Source: UBA4717 sp045577925 (GTDB lineage Bacteria; Bacillota; Clostridia; Oscillospirales; CAG-272). Taken from it: DNA of 13,746 nucleotides. The notes beneath the pieces were generated by a model. It saw nothing but the letters and a program-made list of their open reading frames with translations, was not told where the DNA came from and did no database searches. Shown one piece after another: positions 1 through 6,921 of this stretch. Made by a program: the position numbers and the translations under genes. The stretch spans positions 1 to 13,746 of the forward strand of contig JAZNJH010000030.1 in assembly GCA_045577925.1 (NCBI GenBank), given 5' to 3'. Numbering within the stretch: position 1 is the stretch's first letter; each line of letters starts with the position of its first letter.

Positions 1-36
1 ACAGCGCTCTTCTATGGTAAGATGTTTATAGCTCAT
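1..36 (-). CDS. IS30-family transposase, N-terminal 12 codons
   Basis: Only the first 12 codons are present, reading MSYKHLTIEERC on the minus strand. This is a characteristic opening of IS30-family DDE transposases, where it leads into an N-terminal helix-turn-helix that binds the terminal repeats. The ATG at 36 is preceded by a strong AGGAGG Shine-Dalgarno site at 43-48, six bases upstream. A possible -10 (TATAAT, minus strand, 74-79) lies upstream but has no good -35. The catalytic domain lies beyond the edge, so it cannot be said whether the gene is intact. Confidence 0.75.
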   Translation of the reverse strand, partial: MSYKHLTIEERC

Positions 37-139
37 ATAAATCCTCCTGGTTTTTTGTTTTGTGGTTATTACAATTATACCATGGATTTATATGGGCTTT
101 CCATTTTTTATTTACTGTTGCACTTGATAGTATAACTCA
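1..139 (-). mobile_element. IS30-family insertion sequence, 5' end only
   Basis: The start of an IS30-like transposase lies at the left edge, with about 100 bases of upstream DNA that look like the terminal part of the element. Read inward on the minus strand, the sequence near 113-139 contains AGTGCAACAG, which resembles the GCAACAG core of IS30-family terminal repeats. The outer boundary near 139 is a guess, because the opposite terminal repeat and the target duplication lie outside the window. The element sits just outside the PRPP synthase terminator hairpin, so the insertion has not broken a neighbouring gene. Confidence 0.6.
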
Positions 140-149
140 CCCTTATACA

Positions 150-178
150 AAAAAAGGCATCCGTTACTAACGGATGCC
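150..178 (-). terminator. Rho-independent terminator of the PRPP synthase gene
   Basis: A 10-bp perfect stem (156-165 with 169-178) has a 3-base loop. On the minus strand it is followed by a run of six T (positions 155-150). It begins about 20 bases after the stop codon of the PRPP synthase. The plus strand has only four T after the stem, so termination is mainly for the minus-strand gene. Confidence 0.85.
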
Positions 179-198
179 TTTTGATCTTAATTTTACCT

Positions 199-1320
199 TT
201 ACTGCTTTGCTGCAAGCTCTGCTTTGTGCTTGTCAAGCAGAGTATGTATGCGTGTTACAGGATCAAGAAGCTTGCTTATTGTGTAGTCATGGTTGAGAGT
301 GTCAATAATGTATGATACATACTTGCACATATTAACCTCACCATACCATTCCTTTGTAAGAAGCTCGGGTGTTCTGTATATGAGATTTGTGGTGAATATC
401 TTTGTTATCGTGCCGTCTGCATATGCTTTATCGAAAAGCTCAAGTCCGTTGCAGAAAAGTCCGAACGTTGCAAATACGAATATGCGCTTTGCTCCTCTCT
501 GCTTGAGCTGAAGTCCTACGTCAAGTATCGATTCGCCTGAGGAGATCATGTCGTCAACAATGATAACGTCCTTACCCTTAACGCTCTTGCCGAGATATTC
601 ATGAGCTTCGATCGGGTTCTTGCCGTTAACAACAACGGTGTAGTTGCGGCGCTTATAGAACATACCCAGATCAACACCGAGAACAGATGAGTAATACATA
701 CATCTGCCCATACCGCCCTCGTCGGGTGATATCATCATGATATCGTCTTTTTCAAGAGATATATCGGGATAGCACTTTATAAGCGATTTTATCATCTGAT
801 ACGTTGCGCGAACGTCGTCAAATCCGTTAAGCGGAATAGCATTCTGAACTCTCGGGTCGTGCGCATCAAACGTGATGAAGTTTGAAACACCCATCTTTGC
901 AAGCTCTTTAAGTGCAAGCGCACAGTCGAGTGATTCGCGCGTTGAACGCTTGTGCTGTCTGCCCTCGTAAAGCATCGGCATAATTACAGATATACGGCGA
1001 GCCTTACCGCCTATTGCGCCGATAACACGCTTGAGATCCTGGAAATGATCGTCGGGACTCATAGGTACGGTCTGTCCGTACATTTCATAAGTTACTCCGT
1101 AGTTAAAGCAATCGGAAATAATATAAACGTCATGGCCGCGAAGCGACTGAGTTACAAGACCCTTCGCTTCACCCGAGCCGAAACGCGGGCATTTTGCTTC
1201 TACAATAAAGCTTTCATCGCATCTGCGCCATTCTTTGAGATACTTGTCTACTCTTTCAACGAATTCCTCGCAGCCGCGCATACCTATTACACTGATATCG
1301 CCAACAAGTTCACCGCTCAT
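199..1320 (-). CDS. prs: Ribose-phosphate pyrophosphokinase (PRPP synthase), long divergent type
   Basis: This 373-residue cytosolic enzyme is predicted to transfer pyrophosphate from ATP to ribose 5-phosphate, making PRPP for purine, pyrimidine, histidine, tryptophan and NAD synthesis. The two-domain PRPP synthase pattern is visible: a flexible-loop equivalent with RQHKR (121-125), an FDAHDPRVQNAIP metal/catalytic region (151-163), SPDEGGMGR (198-206), the KRR of the second lobe (223-225), and the PRPP-binding loop VIIVDDMISSGES (252-264). It is longer than the classic enzyme of about 315 residues; the extra length is at the N-terminus and in a C-terminal tail. The ATG at 1320 has a GGAGGA site seven bases upstream. 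The gene has its own promoter and terminator, so it is probably a single-gene transcript. Family assignment is firm. Whether it shares the classic allosteric control by ADP cannot be told. Confidence 0.92.
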   Translation of the reverse strand: MSGELVGDISVIGMRGCEEFVERVDKYLKEWRRCDESFIVEAKCPRFGSGEAKGLVTQSLRGHDVYIISDCFNYGVTYEMYGQTVPMSPDDHFQDLKRVIGAIGGKARRISVIMPMLYEGRQHKRSTRESLDCALALKELAKMGVSNFITFDAHDPRVQNAIPLNGFDDVRATYQMIKSLIKCYPDISLEKDDIMMISPDEGGMGRCMYYSSVLGVDLGMFYKRRNYTVVVNGKNPIEAHEYLGKSVKGKDVIIVDDMISSGESILDVGLQLKQRGAKRIFVFATFGLFCNGLELFDKAYADGTITKIFTTNLIYRTPELLTKEWYGEVNMCKYVSYIIDTLNHDYTISKLLDPVTRIHTLLDKHKAELAAKQ

Positions 1321-1362
1321 AATTTAATCCTCCGGAATTTTTACTATTCTTATTGTCTTGTT

Positions 1363-1390
1363 ATTATAAGTATAACATACTATTTGACAA
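1363..1390 (-). promoter_or_regulatory. Sigma-A-type promoter of prs
   Basis: On the minus strand, TTGTCA (1385-1390) and a perfect TATAAT (1363-1368) are separated by 16 bases, placing a start point near 1356 and giving a leader of roughly 35 bases to the prs ATG. It lies between the HIT gene and prs, so prs need not depend on transcription from HIT. Confidence 0.7.
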
Positions 1391-1442
1391 ATTTGAATAG
1401 TTTTTCACAAAAAAATGAATTTTTTCGATTGTAAATTATTTT

Positions 1443-1781
1443 TTAACACATCTTTTCAGTGAGCTTTTTGCCGCCGAGCACGTGAAAATGCATATGCTTT
1501 ACCGATTGACAGCCATCGTTTCCGATATTCGTTATTATTCTGTATCCGTTTTCAAGCTCTGCCTGCGCGGCGATCTGAGGGATATTTTTGAATATCTCAG
1601 AAACCATAGGCGCGTTATCCGCATTTATCTCATCAGCCGAAGCAATATGCTCTTTGGGGATAACCAGAATATGCACAGGAGCCTGCGGATTTACGTCGTT
1701 AAATGCAAGAATCTTATCATTTTCAAAAACCTTTTTGCTTGGGATTTCACCTGCAATTATTTTACAAAAAATACAATCCAT
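1443..1781 (-). CDS. HIT-family nucleotide hydrolase/transferase (HinT-like)
   Basis: This small cytosolic protein (112 residues from the ATG at 1781) belongs to the histidine-triad superfamily, whose HinT branch hydrolyses nucleoside 5'-phosphoramidates such as AMP-lysine. The triad HMHFHVL is near the C-terminus (97-103 when counted from the upstream TTG), and the N-terminus has the CIFCKI signature with the zinc-type CxxC seen in many HIT proteins. Length is normal for the family. The start is not settled: a TTG directly upstream at 1784 would add one residue and is better spaced from the weak AAAGG site, but ATG is the more usual choice. It has its own promoter and lies tandem to prs, 122 bases away. 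The physiological substrate is not known from sequence. Confidence 0.9.
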   Translation of the reverse strand: MDCIFCKIIAGEIPSKKVFENDKILAFNDVNPQAPVHILVIPKEHIASADEINADNAPMVSEIFKNIPQIAAQAELENGYRIITNIGNDGCQSVKHMHFHVLGGKKLTEKMC

Positions 1782-1818
1782 CAATATGCACCAACCTTTT
1801 GTGTTTTTTCTTACGTTA

Positions 1819-1847
1819 AGTATAACATATTAAGCGCTAAACTTCAA
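1819..1847 (-). promoter_or_regulatory. Promoter of the HIT gene
   Basis: On the minus strand, TTGAAG (1842-1847) and TATACT (1819-1824) are separated by 17 bases, about 40 bases upstream of the HIT start. It is divergent from the DUF1858 promoter; the two -35 boxes are only 20 bases apart. Confidence 0.65.
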
Positions 1848-1867
1848 GTGATATTTACAAAATCCTG

Positions 1868-1896
1868 TTGACAAGAGAAAGTAAAACGGATATAAT
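1868..1896 (+). promoter_or_regulatory. Perfect consensus sigma-A promoter of the DUF1858 gene
   Basis: TTGACA (1868-1873), a 17-base spacer and TATAAT (1891-1896) match the housekeeping consensus exactly. The predicted start is about 30 bases before the gene, which suggests strong constitutive expression. Confidence 0.85.
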
Positions 1897-1932
1897 ATAT
1901 GTGAAATAAATATTGAAAGGATTTGTGTGGAA

Positions 1933-2133
1933 ATGGAAGTAACTAAGGACTCGATAATCGGCGACGTTCTCGACTACGACCGTGATACTGCTCAGTTTTT
2001 CCTTGAAATTGGTATGCACTGCCTTGGCTGCCCCTCTGCAAGAGGAGAAAGCATCGAAGCAGCATGTAACGTTCACGGAACAGACGCAGACGCTCTCGTT
2101 GCCAAGATAAACGATTACCTCGCAACAAAGTAA
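1933..2133 (+). CDS. DUF1858-domain protein (small CxxC redox-type protein)
   Basis: This 66-residue protein belongs to DUF1858, a small domain found alone or fused to hybrid-cluster and other redox proteins in anaerobes. The family hallmark GMHCLGCPSARGE surrounds C30 and C33 (CxxC), followed by the conserved EAACNVHGTD. A disulfide or metal role is proposed for the family; no defined reaction is established. The ATG at 1933 is preceded by AAAGGA 11 bases upstream. An in-frame GTG at 1927 is closer (5 bases) and would add two residues, so the exact start is open. It stands alone between a perfect promoter and a strong terminator, which suggests an abundant protein made from a short transcript. 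Confidence 0.88.
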   Translation: MEVTKDSIIGDVLDYDRDTAQFFLEIGMHCLGCPSARGESIEAACNVHGTDADALVAKINDYLATK

Positions 2134-2146
2134 GTTTGACGGCATT

Positions 2147-2185
2147 AAACGGGTGCGGCATATGCGCCGCACCCGTTTTGCTTTT
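2147..2185 (+). terminator. Strong rho-independent terminator after the DUF1858 gene
   Basis: A 13-bp perfect GC-rich stem (2147-2159 with 2166-2178) and a 6-base loop are followed by TTTT, GC and a second TTTT. It lies 13 bases after the stop codon and 20 bases before the next start. Confidence 0.9.
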
Positions 2186-2205
2186 ACTTTCGAAAGGAAA
2201 GCATT

Positions 2206-2718
2206 ATGATACAGGTAAGATGCGCAACCAACAACGATATTGACAATATAATGATCGTTGTTAAAAGCGCACAGGAATATTTGAAAAATCAGGGCATAAA
2301 TCAGTGGCAGGACGGATACCCGAACAGAGAGGCGATAGAAGCTGACGTAAATACAGCCGAAGCCTACGTTCTTGACGATAACGGCAAGATCGCAGGCTAT
2401 TTTGCCGTATATACCACACCTGAGCCCGTGTACGATTATCTCGAAGGTGGCGCATGGCTTTCGGATACCCGGAATCATGCCGCAATGCACCGCGTATGTA
2501 TATCGTGCGATTACCGCGGACAGGGCCTTGCCCATATGATATATACATATGCAATAGAGCGCGCCTCCGCACTTGGACGCGACTCTATAAGAGTTGACAC
2601 GCATCACGATAATAAAATAATGCGCCATATGGCAGAAAGCCATGGCTTTGTTGCCTGCGGCTCGGTCTACTACCCTGGAAATCTTAAAAGGATAGCTTTT
2701 GAAAAGCTGCTTAAATAA
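2206..2718 (+). CDS. GNAT-family N-acetyltransferase
   Basis: This predicted cytosolic acetyl-CoA-dependent acetyltransferase has 170 residues, typical for a single GNAT domain. The acetyl-CoA pyrophosphate-binding motif is YRGQGLA (103-109), preceded by the beta-strand MHRVCIS (94-100). The C-terminal part with DTHHDNKIMRHMAESHGF (131-148) and the following VYY matches the usual motif B, in which an asparagine or aspartate and the 'GF' turn lie before the last strands. The substrate cannot be inferred. The ATG has AAAGGAAA about six bases upstream. The stop codon is immediately followed by the trmK ATG with no gap, so the two are almost certainly co-transcribed. It follows the DUF1858 terminator and I found no convincing promoter of its own in the 20-base gap, so read-through or a promoter inside the DUF1858 gene may feed it. 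Confidence 0.85.
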   Translation: MIQVRCATNNDIDNIMIVVKSAQEYLKNQGINQWQDGYPNREAIEADVNTAEAYVLDDNGKIAGYFAVYTTPEPVYDYLEGGAWLSDTRNHAAMHRVCISCDYRGQGLAHMIYTYAIERASALGRDSIRVDTHHDNKIMRHMAESHGFVACGSVYYPGNLKRIAFEKLLK

Positions 2719-3456
2719 ATGAACACATCAAACGAGCTTGATAACAGGCTTCTTTCATGCGCAGAGTTTGTGAGAGAGGGAAGCATAGTTGCAGATATAG
2801 GAAGCGATCATGCGTATCTTCCGATATATCTCGTAAAAAAAGGCATCTCACCTTATGCAATAGCCTCTGATATAAACGAAGGGCCGGTAAAAAGAGCAAA
2901 GACTAATATCGCGCTTTGTGCGCTTTCTGATAAAATCACGGCTCTTTGTGCAGATGGACTTGACAAAGCCGCAGAGTATAAGCCCGACGATATCGTTATA
3001 GCAGGCATGGGCGGCGAGCTTATATGCAGTATTATTTCTGCATCTGAATATGTTAAAAACGAGAACGTGCGACTGATACTTCAGCCAATGACAATGCCTG
3101 AAGTGTTAAGAGAATATCTTGCGAAAAACGGCTTTAAGATAACAGACGAAAAAATAACCGTTGCCGCCGATAAATGCTATACCGTGATCTGTGCAGAATA
3201 CGATGGAAAAACGCACGAATACTCGCGCGATGAGCTTATACTCGGAAAAGCTAACATAGAAAGAATAAAAAAAGGGTGTGCAACCAAAGAGGACTTTATC
3301 ATGCTTGAGCGCATGCTTCTATCGGTAAAGCGCAGGATAGACGGTAAAAAGAAATCAAAATCACAAGCACCATCTGATATAGAATCTGAAATATCCCTTC
3401 AAAAAATACTCGAAGAACTGCTTGAAAATAAGGAGAAGTATAATCATGCCAACTAA
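2719..3456 (+). CDS. trmK: tRNA (adenine(22)-N1)-methyltransferase TrmK
   Basis: TrmK (YqfN in Bacillus subtilis) uses SAM to methylate N1 of A22 in the D-loop region of bacterial tRNAs. This 245-residue protein has the family's N-terminal Rossmann methyltransferase: SAM motif I VADIGSDHAYLP (24-35), the acidic SDINEGPVKRA after strand 2 (50-60), DIVIAGMGGEL (91-101) and LQPM (121-124). The C-terminal helical region with its lysine-rich stretch (204-214) fits the family's coiled-coil end. The ATG directly abuts the previous stop, with no clear Shine-Dalgarno site, suggesting translational coupling. Its 3' end overlaps the Nif3 gene by 11 bases, the same order as yqfN-yqfO in Bacillus. Confidence 0.93.
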   Translation: MNTSNELDNRLLSCAEFVREGSIVADIGSDHAYLPIYLVKKGISPYAIASDINEGPVKRAKTNIALCALSDKITALCADGLDKAAEYKPDDIVIAGMGGELICSIISASEYVKNENVRLILQPMTMPEVLREYLAKNGFKITDEKITVAADKCYTVICAEYDGKTHEYSRDELILGKANIERIKKGCATKEDFIMLERMLLSVKRRIDGKKKSKSQAPSDIESEISLQKILEELLENKEKYNHAN

Positions 3457-4216
3457 GCGCGAACTTTACGATTACCTTGATACAATAATACCGCGCTCCC
3501 TTTCGTGCGATTGGGATAACGACGGGCTTATGTGTTGTGCCAAGCCCGAAGATCAGGTGAAAAAGCTTCTTGTAACGCTTGATATAACCGACGCTTGTAT
3601 AGAGCATGCAAATAAAATGGGATTTGACACGATCGTATCACATCACCCGTTGATTTTCAAGGGAATAAAGGCTCTTAACACAGATATCGGAGTATCAGAC
3701 AGGCTTATTAAGCTTATGTCATACGGTATTTGCGCTATGTCGTTTCACACAAGGCTTGACGCGGTAAGCGGCGGTGTAAACGATGCGCTTGCCGAAACTT
3801 TAGGACTGAGTGACGTTGAAGCGTTTGGCGAAAACGACTGCCTGATGGGCAGAGTGGGAACGCTTCCGAATACTATGAGTGCAAAAGAGCTTGCTGTGTA
3901 TATTAAAAAAAAGCTTTCTGCGCCCTACGTTAATTTTAATGGTAGAAAAGCTGATATCAAGTGCCTTGCAGTGCTTGGCGGAGCAGGAGAAGACGAGATA
4001 GCGCTTGCAGAAAAATCGGGAGCTGACGCTTATCTTACGGGCGAGCTTGGTCACCATGTGCTGACCGATGCGTGCGACACGTCGCTGACCCTTTTTGAAG
4101 CAGGGCACCATTATACCGAGTTCCCGGTATGCGAAAAGCTTGCACAGACACTAAAAGGCAAGTATTTAGATATAGAGGTCGGAATATATAACAGTATCGC
4201 GGTAAAAACCGTGTAA
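3446..4216 (+). CDS. Nif3-like dinuclear metal centre protein (YqfO/YbgI family, short form)
   Basis: Nif3/DUF34 proteins form toroidal hexamers with a dinuclear metal site; their cellular function is unresolved, although some members are labelled GTP cyclohydrolase I type 2. From the ATG at 3446 the protein has 256 residues, the short form without the PII-like insertion that lengthens Bacillus YqfO. Expected ligands are visible: SHHPLIFKG (65-73), HTRLD (101-105) and GHHYTE (220-225). The ATG is chosen over an in-frame TTG at 3422 because an AGGAG site (3431-3435) lies ten bases before it and the family starts at this point. It overlaps trmK by 11 bases, so the two are translationally coupled, in line with the widespread trmK-nif3 pairing. 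Confidence 0.92.
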   Translation: MPTKRELYDYLDTIIPRSLSCDWDNDGLMCCAKPEDQVKKLLVTLDITDACIEHANKMGFDTIVSHHPLIFKGIKALNTDIGVSDRLIKLMSYGICAMSFHTRLDAVSGGVNDALAETLGLSDVEAFGENDCLMGRVGTLPNTMSAKELAVYIKKKLSAPYVNFNGRKADIKCLAVLGGAGEDEIALAEKSGADAYLTGELGHHVLTDACDTSLTLFEAGHHYTEFPVCEKLAQTLKGKYLDIEVGIYNSIAVKTV

Positions 4217-4241
4217 TCACAAACTTTTTTGAGGTCATAAT

Positions 4242-5519
4242 ATGGCAAAAAAACTGCGCTGGCTGCCCCTTGATAATGCGGCCAAAATATACCCGGCGGC
4301 GCGCCGTCAGAATTGGAGCAACGTGTTCAGACTTTCAGCAACACTTACAGAGAGTGTCGACAGAGATATTCTTAAAGGAGCGCTTGAAGTAACACTGCGT
4401 CGCTTCCCGTCGATAGCCGTCAGGCTCAGGCGCGGAGTTTTCTGGTACTATCTTGAGCAGCTTCCCGATACTGTAAAGATAAAGGACGAATACAGTTATC
4501 CGCTGACTCGTATGACGAAGGCTGAAACGAGAAACTGTGCGCTCAGAGTAATCGTCTATAAAAACAGAATAGCAATAGAGATATTCCACTCTCTTACAGA
4601 CGGTAATGGAGCGCTTGTTTTCTTAAAAACTCTCGTTGCAGAATATCTTACTCAGAAATACGGTATAAGCATACCTGCAACGCACGGTGTTCTCGACAGA
4701 AACGAGGAGCCGTCTGAGGCGGAGCTTGAGGATAGCTATCAGAAATATGCCGGTAAGATCCTTGCATCGCGCAAGGAAAACACGGCATGGCATCTTTCCG
4801 GTACACCACAAGCTAAAGGCTTTATTAACCTCACCTGCTTTGAAATTCCGGTAAAGGCGGCGCTTGAAAAAGCGCACGAATATAACGTAAGCCTTAATAC
4901 GTTTATATGCGCCGCTATGATGATGGCGCTTCAGAATATGCAGGAGCAAAAGGTGTTGCAGCAGAAGCTTCGCAAGCCGATAAAGGTTCTGATACCGGTA
5001 AATTTAAGAAAACTGTTTGAAAGCAAAACGCTTCGCAATTTCGTTTTGTATACCACACCCGAAATTCTGCCTAAGCTTGGCCGGTATAGCTTTGAGGAAA
5101 TATGCAATGTCATAAACCATCATGTTGCTCTTGACGTAACGCCCAAGCAGATGAGCATGAAGATTGCCGCCAACGTTCAGAGTGAGCGTATTATGGCGCT
5201 CAAACTGACTCCGCTTTTTATAAAGAATTTCGTGATGAAAGCGGTGTACGACAGCGTTGGTGAGTGCAAATCCTGCCTCTCTCTGTCAAATCTTGGCAGA
5301 GCAGACATACCCGATGAAATGAAGCCTTATATCAAACGCTTTGATTTTATACTCGGTGTTCAGGCAACCTGCCCGAGCAACTGCGGTGTTATATCATACG
5401 GCGACACACTTTACATAAATCTTGTCCGTAATATACGTGAAAGCGATCTTGAATATAATTTCTATAAGGTTTTAAAAGAGTTTTCACTGCCGGTCAAGCT
5501 GCAGAGTAATTTTGAGTAA
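4242..5519 (+). CDS. Condensation-fold / alcohol acetyltransferase-like acyltransferase
   Basis: This 425-residue soluble protein has the two-lobe fold of CoA-dependent acyltransferases (chloramphenicol acetyltransferase, NRPS condensation domains, alcohol acetyltransferases). The catalytic motif HSLTDG (116-121) fits HxxxDG with H116 as the general base and D120 structural. The second lobe has VLIPVNLRKLF (249-259), reminiscent of the PVNxR segment of condensation domains, and LSLSNLGR (346-353) near the end. No carrier-protein or adenylation domain is attached and no NRPS genes are nearby, so a stand-alone transferase onto an alcohol, amine or lipid acceptor is the likeliest role; the substrate is unknown. 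The ATG has GAGG six bases upstream. It begins 25 bases after the Nif3 gene and ends 14 bases before the zinc-ribbon membrane gene, its probable partner. Confidence 0.75.
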   Translation: MAKKLRWLPLDNAAKIYPAARRQNWSNVFRLSATLTESVDRDILKGALEVTLRRFPSIAVRLRRGVFWYYLEQLPDTVKIKDEYSYPLTRMTKAETRNCALRVIVYKNRIAIEIFHSLTDGNGALVFLKTLVAEYLTQKYGISIPATHGVLDRNEEPSEAELEDSYQKYAGKILASRKENTAWHLSGTPQAKGFINLTCFEIPVKAALEKAHEYNVSLNTFICAAMMMALQNMQEQKVLQQKLRKPIKVLIPVNLRKLFESKTLRNFVLYTTPEILPKLGRYSFEEICNVINHHVALDVTPKQMSMKIAANVQSERIMALKLTPLFIKNFVMKAVYDSVGECKSCLSLSNLGRADIPDEMKPYIKRFDFILGVQATCPSNCGVISYGDTLYINLVRNIRESDLEYNFYKVLKEFSLPVKLQSNFE

Positions 5520-5533
5520 ATTGGAGTTTAATT

Positions 5534-6229
5534 ATGTATTGTATTAAATGTGGAGCAGAGCTTGGAATAAGTGAATCTGCGTGCCCCCTTTGCAAAACGA
5601 AGGTCTGTCATCCGGATATAGAAATAATAAAGGAAGAGGGACTTTATCCAAGTGCAAAGTACCCTAAAATCAAGGCGGAATCCAAGCTTGTACATATAAT
5701 TTTTGCGCTGTTGGTTCTCTTGCCGATACTCATAACGCTTATCTGTGATTTTCAGTTTAATCATAGCGTAACGTGGTCGGGATACGTTGTAGGAGCAATA
5801 CTTCTTGGATATATAACGCTGTTTTTACCGAAGTGGTTTAATAAGCCGAACCCTGCGATATTCGTTCCGTGCGTTTTTGCGGCAACAGCACTGTACCTGT
5901 GGTACATAAACTATGCAGTCGGCGGCAGTTGGTTCTGGAATTTTGCCCTCCCCACTGTAATCGGTGTTGCACTTATAGTTGTAACGGTAGCTGTACTTCT
6001 GCACTACCTCAGACGCGGCAGACTTTTCATTTTTGGAGGAGCATCGATAGCGCTAGGGGGATTTATGCTTTTGCTTGAATTTTTGATGAGCAGAGCATTT
6101 GCGGGAGTAAGGTTTATAGGTTGGTCACTTTATCCGCTTGTAACGTTTGTTATACTTGGCGGTGTACTGATTTTTTTAGGCATCAGCCGCAGTGCAAGAG
6201 AGACCATGAAGAGAATATTTTTTATCTGA
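5534..6229 (+). CDS. Zinc-ribbon membrane protein (DUF6320-like)
   Basis: This 231-residue protein starts with a four-cysteine zinc ribbon, CIKC (3-6) and CPLC (17-20), followed by a linker and about six predicted membrane helices (roughly 53-72, 81-99, 108-127, 134-158, 165-186, 194-216). A short basic C-terminus follows. This architecture matches what I recall as DUF6320, a family often found beside condensation-fold acyltransferase-like genes in Clostridia. Function is not established; a membrane anchor or partner for the upstream acyltransferase is an inference from the 14-base spacing. The ATG has TTGGAG seven bases upstream. It is the last gene of the plus-strand block, ended by the hairpin at 6254-6287. 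Confidence 0.7.
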   Translation: MYCIKCGAELGISESACPLCKTKVCHPDIEIIKEEGLYPSAKYPKIKAESKLVHIIFALLVLLPILITLICDFQFNHSVTWSGYVVGAILLGYITLFLPKWFNKPNPAIFVPCVFAATALYLWYINYAVGGSWFWNFALPTVIGVALIVVTVAVLLHYLRRGRLFIFGGASIALGGFMLLLEFLMSRAFAGVRFIGWSLYPLVTFVILGGVLIFLGISRSARETMKRIFFI

Positions 6230-6253
6230 ATATGATTTATGTGATTTAAAAGT

Positions 6254-6287
6254 AATAAAGCAGCTGCAATTTAGCAGCTGCTTTATT
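6254..6287. terminator. Bidirectional terminator between convergent genes
   Basis: A perfect 14-bp stem (6254-6267 with 6274-6287) and a 6-base loop lie between the stop of the zinc-ribbon gene (plus) and the stop of the SLOG gene (minus). The plus-strand tail is TTATTTATAT and the minus-strand tail contains TTTTAAA, so it can serve both. Confidence 0.8.
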
Positions 6288-6299
6288 TATATCTTTGGA

Positions 6300-6773
6300 T
6301 CATATATTTTCATAAATATTTATAATTCTTTTCCCTAAAGACTTAGCATATCGAAATGTGCTGTATGCACCACCTGATTTATGATCGACCCAACATATCA
6401 TAAGATCTGCACGGTTTACCATCTCTCGATTTCGTATCTGAATTGCTGTTTTTGGGTAAGCCGATGCTGCATCAAAGCATAATTCAATTTCATCATAATA
6501 ATTGTCGTAGTTTTCTTTATTGTCTATGTATCCTTTTGTGATATATGGCAAAACAAGAACGAGCACACATCGTTCTTTACCAATACGCTTTTGCAAGCGC
6601 TTTACTACTCTTGATGCCAAAATATCAAACTCTCCCTGGTTACCGACTAAAAATTCGATATAATTGTAGTTGTGCATAATATCGTCAATGATTTTTTCAA
6701 ATTTGTTTTCTATTTCACTAAGATTTCTTATTTCTCTGTGTCCTGCAAATGTTACGGTGTAGGTGTTAAACAT
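6300..6773 (-). CDS. SLOG-fold (DUF1273/YpsA-like) nucleotide-binding protein
   Basis: This 157-residue protein has the features of the SLOG (SMF/DprA-LOG) superfamily, Rossmannoid domains that bind or process nucleotides and nucleotide-derived signals. They are an N-terminal strand ending in FAGHRE (9-14), the GNQGEFD loop after the second strand (44-50), and the conserved RNREMVNRADLMICW (114-128) followed by the glycine-rich GGAYST (134-139). I place it nearest the DUF1273/YpsA branch; whether it binds, cuts or only senses a ligand is unknown. The gene is clearly more AT-rich than the block before it, which suggests acquisition. GGAGA lies six bases before the ATG. It is divergent from an XRE regulator and shares a palindromic intergenic region with it. 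No effector gene lies beside it. Confidence 0.75.
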   Translation of the reverse strand: MFNTYTVTFAGHREIRNLSEIENKFEKIIDDIMHNYNYIEFLVGNQGEFDILASRVVKRLQKRIGKERCVLVLVLPYITKGYIDNKENYDNYYDEIELCFDAASAYPKTAIQIRNREMVNRADLMICWVDHKSGGAYSTFRYAKSLGKRIINIYENI

Positions 6774-6817
6774 TTATTTTCTCCAATTCTGACATATTGT
6801 AAACAATGCCAACCACT

Positions 6818-6846
6818 ATTATATCATGTATGATATGATAATGCAA
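6818..6846 (-). promoter_or_regulatory. Promoter of the SLOG gene
   Basis: On the minus strand, a TATAAT (6818-6823) is preceded at 17 bases by TTGCAT (6841-6846), a weak -35. The predicted start is about 40 bases before the SLOG ATG. The palindrome at 6821-6836 overlaps the -10 and part of the spacer, so a bound protein would block it. Confidence 0.5.
6821..6836. promoter_or_regulatory. 16-bp palindromic candidate operator
   Basis: ATATCAT-GT-ATGATAT is a perfect 7-bp inverted repeat with a 2-base centre, lying between the divergent SLOG and XRE genes. The half-site ATGATA occurs again at 6835-6840 and at 6901-6906, just after the XRE -10 box, as expected if the regulator also controls itself. 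Binding by the neighbouring XRE protein is an inference. Confidence 0.5.
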
Positions 6847-6894
6847 TACATATATAATAATTATTATTATGACAGAATTTTGCGACATATAGGA

Positions 6895-6900
6895 TATAAT
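6895..6900 (+). promoter_or_regulatory. Probable -10 box of the XRE gene
   Basis: A perfect TATAAT lies 21 bases before the ATG. There is no good -35 at 16-18 bases; the region upstream is an AT-only palindrome (6854-6867) that could act as an UP-type element. The weak -35 may mean low or regulated expression. Confidence 0.4.
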
Positions 6901-6921
6901 ATGATAAAGGGGGGGATATTT

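Noticed and set aside
952..1434. A 160-codon plus-strand open frame opposite prs
   Set aside because: It is antisense to the PRPP synthase and crosses the prs promoter; no recognisable domain.
1855..2643. A 262-codon minus-strand open frame opposite the DUF1858 and GNAT genes
   Set aside because: It runs antisense through two well-recognised genes and a strong terminator hairpin, has no family resemblance and no ribosome site, and its length reflects codon bias of the true strand.
3422..3445. An upstream TTG start for the Nif3 protein
   Set aside because: The added eight residues cover the Shine-Dalgarno site itself, and the family begins at the inner ATG.
6826..6921. An N-terminal extension of the XRE protein to an ATG at 6826
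   Set aside because: The extension would be translated from upstream of the probable -10 box, its tyrosine/asparagine-rich sequence is low-complexity AT DNA, and a strong ribosome site sits at the inner ATG.
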